Assembly: GCA_019722365.1 (NCBI GenBank)
Contig: JADFUC010002386.1
Coordinates: forward strand, 124,001 to 188,000
DNA from: Lithospermum erythrorhizon
Lineage: Eukaryota; Streptophyta; Magnoliopsida; Boraginales; Boraginaceae
DNA length: 64,000 bases
Direction: 5' to 3'
The notes under the pieces are model-generated. The model searched no databases and was not told where the DNA came from. It saw nothing but the letters and a program-made list of their open reading frames with translations. Position 1 is the first letter of the stretch; each line of letters opens with the position of its first letter. Made by a program: the position numbers and the translations under genes. Positions 59,741 to 64,000 of the stretch are shown one piece after another.

Positions 59741-60059
59741 CATGTAATAAAGTACCAAATTGTAGGAGATTTTGGATTATCCTTGTATGTCGGAGAAAGA
59801 ATCGTTGTCAGAATTACTAGATAATAGTTATAGTTAATCTTACCATATTATCATATATTTTGTATATGGTAGGTTATCTTTTACGATAATCCTAGAAAGG
59901 TTTATGTAAAAAGACAAGTTTGGCTTTCAAAAATAGTTGGGACATGTTTGAAACTATATAATTGAGAATTGAAATATGTTTGGAAGAATATTTGTGATAA
60001 TTTTCCTTCATCAACCCATACTCACCGATAAACCAAGTGAATAGTAGATATATATATAT

Positions 60060-60098
<39 letters not shown>

Positions 60099-60720
60099 GT
60101 ATATAATTTTAATAGAAATATAGGATATTAACTTTATTACTCATTTGGTTCATAAGTGAATAATAGTATCTAGGGTATTTACACCAACTTTTAGTCAATG
60201 CAATAGTGCTACTTTGGACAATAAAGAAATATTTATATATAAATTTTATCCTAAGACACCGCACAAGCACTCATTATATTAGGGTCCCTAATTTAAAATA
60301 ATATGAATATCATATTTTATACTATACCTTTCTATCACCAATATTTTTTTATCTAATTAAACAATGATCATGAACACTATGTATATATACTCTTTTGCTA
60401 ATTAAGATGCCTATTCATGTTCCTTTAAAAAATATTTTTTATTTCAATTATCCAAATCTCCATAAAATTATAAATTAATTATCTCAAATATATTTAAAAT
60501 TACTATGAGGCTAATTAATATGACTACTCAAGCTCTCCAAACATATAATTTTTATTTGAAAAGATAGAAAACATTGATAATAATCATGTTACTACATATT
60601 TTTGCATCAAAAAATATTTAACAATTAAATTTTTGAAATTCTCATTTTCATTTCTTCTTATAAAAATATAATTGACAAATATTAAAATTTATTATTTTCA
60701 AAAACATTATATGAAGGGAC
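59741..60720. other. AT-rich intergenic DNA with (TA)n microsatellite
   Basis: A (TA)n stretch lies at about 60048-60102. The rest is AT-rich with no gene recognised. Confidence 0.6.
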
Positions 60721-60770
60721 CTCAATTTTTATTTGGCACAGGGCCCCAAAACTTTAGGACCGGCCCTGAA
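60721..60770 (-). repeat. hAT-like terminal sequence
   Basis: On the minus strand it begins cagggccggtcctaaagttt, resembling 27910-27960. It sits just beyond the stop codon of the CslG gene, so it probably lies in or next to its 3' UTR. Confidence 0.45.
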
Positions 60771-60781
60771 TTATTTATAAA

Positions 60782-63700
60782 TTACAGAAATGCACCAACA
60801 CAAACAATAGTGAACACAAATGCAACTGATAGCAGAGTAATCTGAGGAGGAATAAGGCCTTTATCCTTCCTGAAAAGCATCCCTTCAACTATAGGGTAAT
60901 TCACAACCAATATGAACAAGGAAATAAAGATTTGTGCAAACAACTTCTCCCATAAACCTGTAAAAATCACTTGAGCAATCCCCCAAATAAATGACGCCAT
61001 ATTTAGTATAGTGAAACTCACCATTGGAACAAGATGCATTGGTGATACTTGAAAATCAAACACCCCCATTTCATATCTCTTGACTTGTTCATCATCATCA
61101 ACTTTATTTGTTGGCACAAAGCTAGCCTTCTTGAAACCAACTACTTTTTGGACAGCATCCAAACTTCCATATAAGTAAGATGTTACTGACTTCATCATCC
61201 ATATGCGATAATCATTCCACCACATTCGAATTGATCCACCGGTTTGGATAACGTCACATAATTCTTTGGCTAGGGACGACGAGAAAACAAATGAAAACAA
61301 GATAAACCATGGACTTGAGACCTGGAATAAAATGTGTTTTCAGTAATTAGATCACAAATTCTCATGTTCGACAAGAGAACGAATGCAATTACTTTTAGTC
61401 CCATTTAAGTGACATCCTAGAATGTTTTGTCCTCGAATAGGGATGATTAATTATAGTCCCCGGAATTGAAAATGGTTCCAAACTAGTCAAAATAATTGGA
61501 GTTTAGGATTAGTTGTGCAACATTTGAATAATTTTTAAGAACTAAAATTTACCACTAGCATTTATCAGGACTAAAACATGTTGATATGTTCTTTCCTGGG
61601 TGCCAAGTAAATACTCAATTAACTCGATATAGTTAGCATCAGAAACATAATTACCTCTGGGTATAAGGAGATCCCTCGCAATAGACTTAATTGTGGTACG
61701 AAGGCATAGAAGAATAGAGGGATGCAATAAAGAGGTATAGAGCCAACATATGCATAACCCATGCAATGCAGAAGAGGCAATCTTGGTAAACCATAGACAA
61801 GTGGACTAAATCTGGATAGATTAACTTCATGTAATCCTGACATCCATCTTGTGCCCTGGACTAAGGTATCGCTCAAATTTGTAGTGGCGGTACCTAGGAA
61901 TGCAGGCCACGAGGGATTATAGTACTGATTTCCATCCTTTACAGTGCAATGTAAGAGCCTGTAAAGTAATCTTCCACAACAGAACCGTACAAGAAGCCAA
62001 TCTGCATCAGGGGAAAATGTCAATGTTGGAAGCAGCGAAGAATCTAATTAAAACTCAATGGTAATGTAATAATAGCATTCCAAAGCAAACAGGATGTTGG
62101 AAATAACTTTTTTGCCTCTAATATGGAGAGTTCTTTCAATACCGGAAAAGGTATGTACTATGTAGTATACCTTTTCCCCCACTGTGTATCTTCTTCATAG
62201 AAACAGGATGCTACAATCTTTGCTTCACTAAAATCTGTCATTCAAGTCTTCTTTTCATTGGGACACGATGATTTAGGTTGCTCTTGAGCGACATTAGAAA
62301 CTCATTTGATGTGCGAAGATTTTTGTCTAAGATAGGATGTTATCACTTACAAATAAGATGAATCAAACTCATCGGATAATTGATGTGGCGATTGGATTAC
62401 AGCAACCAAAATTGAGGCAAATTAGACAAAAAAATACATCCAAAAGTGTGTGATTGAGCTATATCAACCTATAAAGGAATTTCATTGACTTCTGCCACAT
62501 ACAAAGACCAAAAATTTGTCAGAACCAGATGATTTGAGTATGTGTGAATTACCTTCCTCTACGTAAAGGGATTCCCTCTTTATGTAGAAACATGTACCAG
62601 AAAGGATAGGTCCTCTAGCCCATCAAACCTCAGCCCACATTATCTGCATAGTTATTGATTACTAGAAAATATTCAATTGCGGATTATGTACCTGGATTAA
62701 ATGAGAATAAGCTATAGGCACAACTCATATATAACTAAACTAAATGAAACTTGAAGCTTTAATTATCATGGTTTTTCTTGTTGTATACACATATATAACT
62801 TTAATTGTGCTCAAACAGCCTGTTCGAAGGAATTGATGAAAAATGAAAAAGATACCTCAAACGAATTTCTAATCCCTGCGTCATATATATCATTCTTGCT
62901 ATTAACATTATGGAACTGAAACTGGACAAACGCTAGCGTCGGGTGATTTTGTTGTCGGGAGGGAAACACATTGCTTGTGGGCAGAGGATGGATGATTCAG
63001 ATACATATCGCAATCTAGTACTAATATGTAAGGCGCGTTGCTAAAGCATGCCAGACACCCTAAGCTGCAATATAAAAATAATAATACTTGTATGTTTACC
63101 ATAAACGAAAATGTCTAGATTAGGTTCTTAAGCCTAATAATGATTCTTAAATCATTTTATTATTAATGAACTGAACTAGTTCTGAATATATCAGTATTTT
63201 GATCGATAGAGGTGTACCATAATTATAAGCCCCAGCTTTAAAATGATGAGGACTAGTAGGATCCTTTTTCCCTTGAAACATAAACAAGATTTGCTTCGAA
63301 GTACTGTGACTTTTTCCTCCTATTACCTGCAAATGATTGATACAATTGATGCAAATGATTGATACAATTGATGCAAACGGTATTACAATTGATTGAAAAT
63401 AATTTTGGCTGGAGTTCGAGTAGAGTGTAATATTTTACTTTTGTTATGAGGATCTGTTGTTTAGTACCCTATAGTAACATATAAGTAACTTGCAATCTTG
63501 CATGAATGAGTAACACAGTAACATGTAAGTGCGCAATGTCATTATCTAATTTTATTAATATTTTGATATAAATACAAAGTTAAATGAATAGGTATTGATT
63601 GAAAAACAGGATGACTATTTGTTGAATAATAAACTTGGAATGGATTAAGTATATTCTCTAAGTTACTTTGCATAAAGGGTCATTTGAAACACTTGGATGA

Positions 63701-64000
63701 TTGATATTTGCAACTCTTATAAAATATGCACAAATATATAATTCATTTTGAAATAACAATAGGAGTAACTTACTCTGAAAATGCTAAGTTGCAACTTGCA
63801 ATCTAGGAAACAAATAAATCTGTTGACATTGAAAGTAACCTGGATATTTGCAGGGTGCTTCCTACTATCATTAGACCCTTTATTCCTACTATTCTCACTG
63901 GCCACCTTTAAGAGCTCCATGAACTTGAAGTACTCTTTCTGCATTTATTCAAAACCATACCCAATTTAATAAAAAAAAAATAGCTTACATTGCAATGGCC
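60782..64000 (-). pseudogene. CSLG: Cellulose-synthase-like G protein, 5' partial and frameshifted
   Basis: Family-2 glycosyltransferase of the plant CslG group, a multi-pass membrane protein of the endomembrane system. Exons seen, 5' to 3': about 63941-63840; about 63335-63190 (VYVSREK, PTSPHHFKAGA); 63064-62856 (SNAPYILVLDCDMYLN with the catalytic DCD, then DIYDAGIRNSFE); 62643-62553 (GPILSGTCFYIKRESLY); about 62326-62171 (FSEAKIVASCFYEEDTQWGK); 62001-61655 (PAFLGTATTNLSDTLVQGTRW with the QxxRW motif); 61321-60782 (membrane domain, clean, ends IVCVGAFL). The last two exons join in phase. Frameshifts or stops break the HHFKAGA exon, the DCD exon, the FYIKR exon (a stop before WARGP), the SEAKIVA exon and the start of the QGTRW exon. 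The gene continues past 64000. Probably a pseudogene; part of the damage could be sequence error. Confidence 0.85.
63328..63380. repeat. Short tandem repeat in a CslG intron
   Basis: A unit of about 22 bp, gcaaatgattgatacaattgat, is repeated about two and a half times. It lies just upstream (gene orientation) of the HHFKAGA exon. Confidence 0.75.

Noticed and set aside
60048..60102. Possible origin or regulatory AT element
   Set aside because: It is a plain (TA)n microsatellite.
1..64000. CRISPR arrays, bacterial operons, rRNA genes, organellar insertions
   Set aside because: Spacer-repeat spacing, operon structure, rRNA words and plastid or mitochondrial gene words were looked for by eye and not found; the sequence is typical plant nuclear DNA.

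Overview
The window looks like nuclear DNA of a eudicot plant. It is AT-rich, its genes have several spliced exons, and repeats fill most of the space between them (Stowaway-type MITEs, tRNA-derived SINEs, nested Ty1/copia and other LTR retrotransposons, long-TIR elements). The recognisable families are plant ones: a subgroup IVc bHLH, a DOXC-class 2-oxoglutarate dioxygenase, HR-like lesion-inducing proteins, a BLUS1/STE20-like kinase and a cellulose-synthase-like G protein. The species cannot be fixed from sequence alone; an asterid is a guess. No bacterial, organellar or CRISPR-type content was seen.

Layout. 1-2.5 kb: GC-richer, decayed repeat DNA, probably an LTR element. 4.0-7.25 kb (+): ILR3-like bHLH gene. 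8.0-9.65 kb (-): intact three-exon 2-oxoglutarate/Fe(II) dioxygenase. 10.6-13.15 kb (-): HR-like lesion-inducing gene A, with a Stowaway MITE in intron 1 and an apparently mutated splice donor after exon 3. 13.4-15.24 kb: long-TIR DNA element. 16.8-18.2 kb: LTR fragment. 19.3-25.1 kb: a long-TIR element bounded by a 32-bp direct repeat and carrying a minus-strand copia element. 25.9-26.9 kb: a SINE with 14-bp target duplications and two Stowaway MITEs. 29.2-31.6 kb (+): HR-like lesion-inducing gene B, an intact paralogue of A in opposite orientation. 33.5-45.4 kb (+): a BLUS1-like kinase split by a copia fragment, which is itself split by an 8.8-kb copia element with a perfect ACAAT target duplication. 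48.8-49.8 kb: inverted-repeat element. 50.4-53.7 kb: two LTR-like blocks head to tail. 54.9-59.7 kb: a diverged tandem duplication, one copy of which later took in a MITE and an Athila/Tat-like LTR. 60.8-64 kb (-): 3' part of a CslG gene with disrupted middle exons, running off the right edge.

The genes do not form a pathway or operon; they are separate plant genes in repeat-rich DNA. The biology visible here is mainly duplication (the HR-lesion pair, the 55-60 kb repeat), gene disruption by nested retroelements (the kinase), and decay (CslG, the gene A splice site). The coding exons of the bHLH, dioxygenase and HR-lesion genes are clean, but the retroelements carry a dense, patchy pattern of small changes. 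That pattern may be partly assembly or polishing noise, so frameshift calls inside repeats should be held loosely. I found no convincing undescribed biological system. The most useful leads are the broken kinase locus, the splice-donor change and the two unusual TIR elements.
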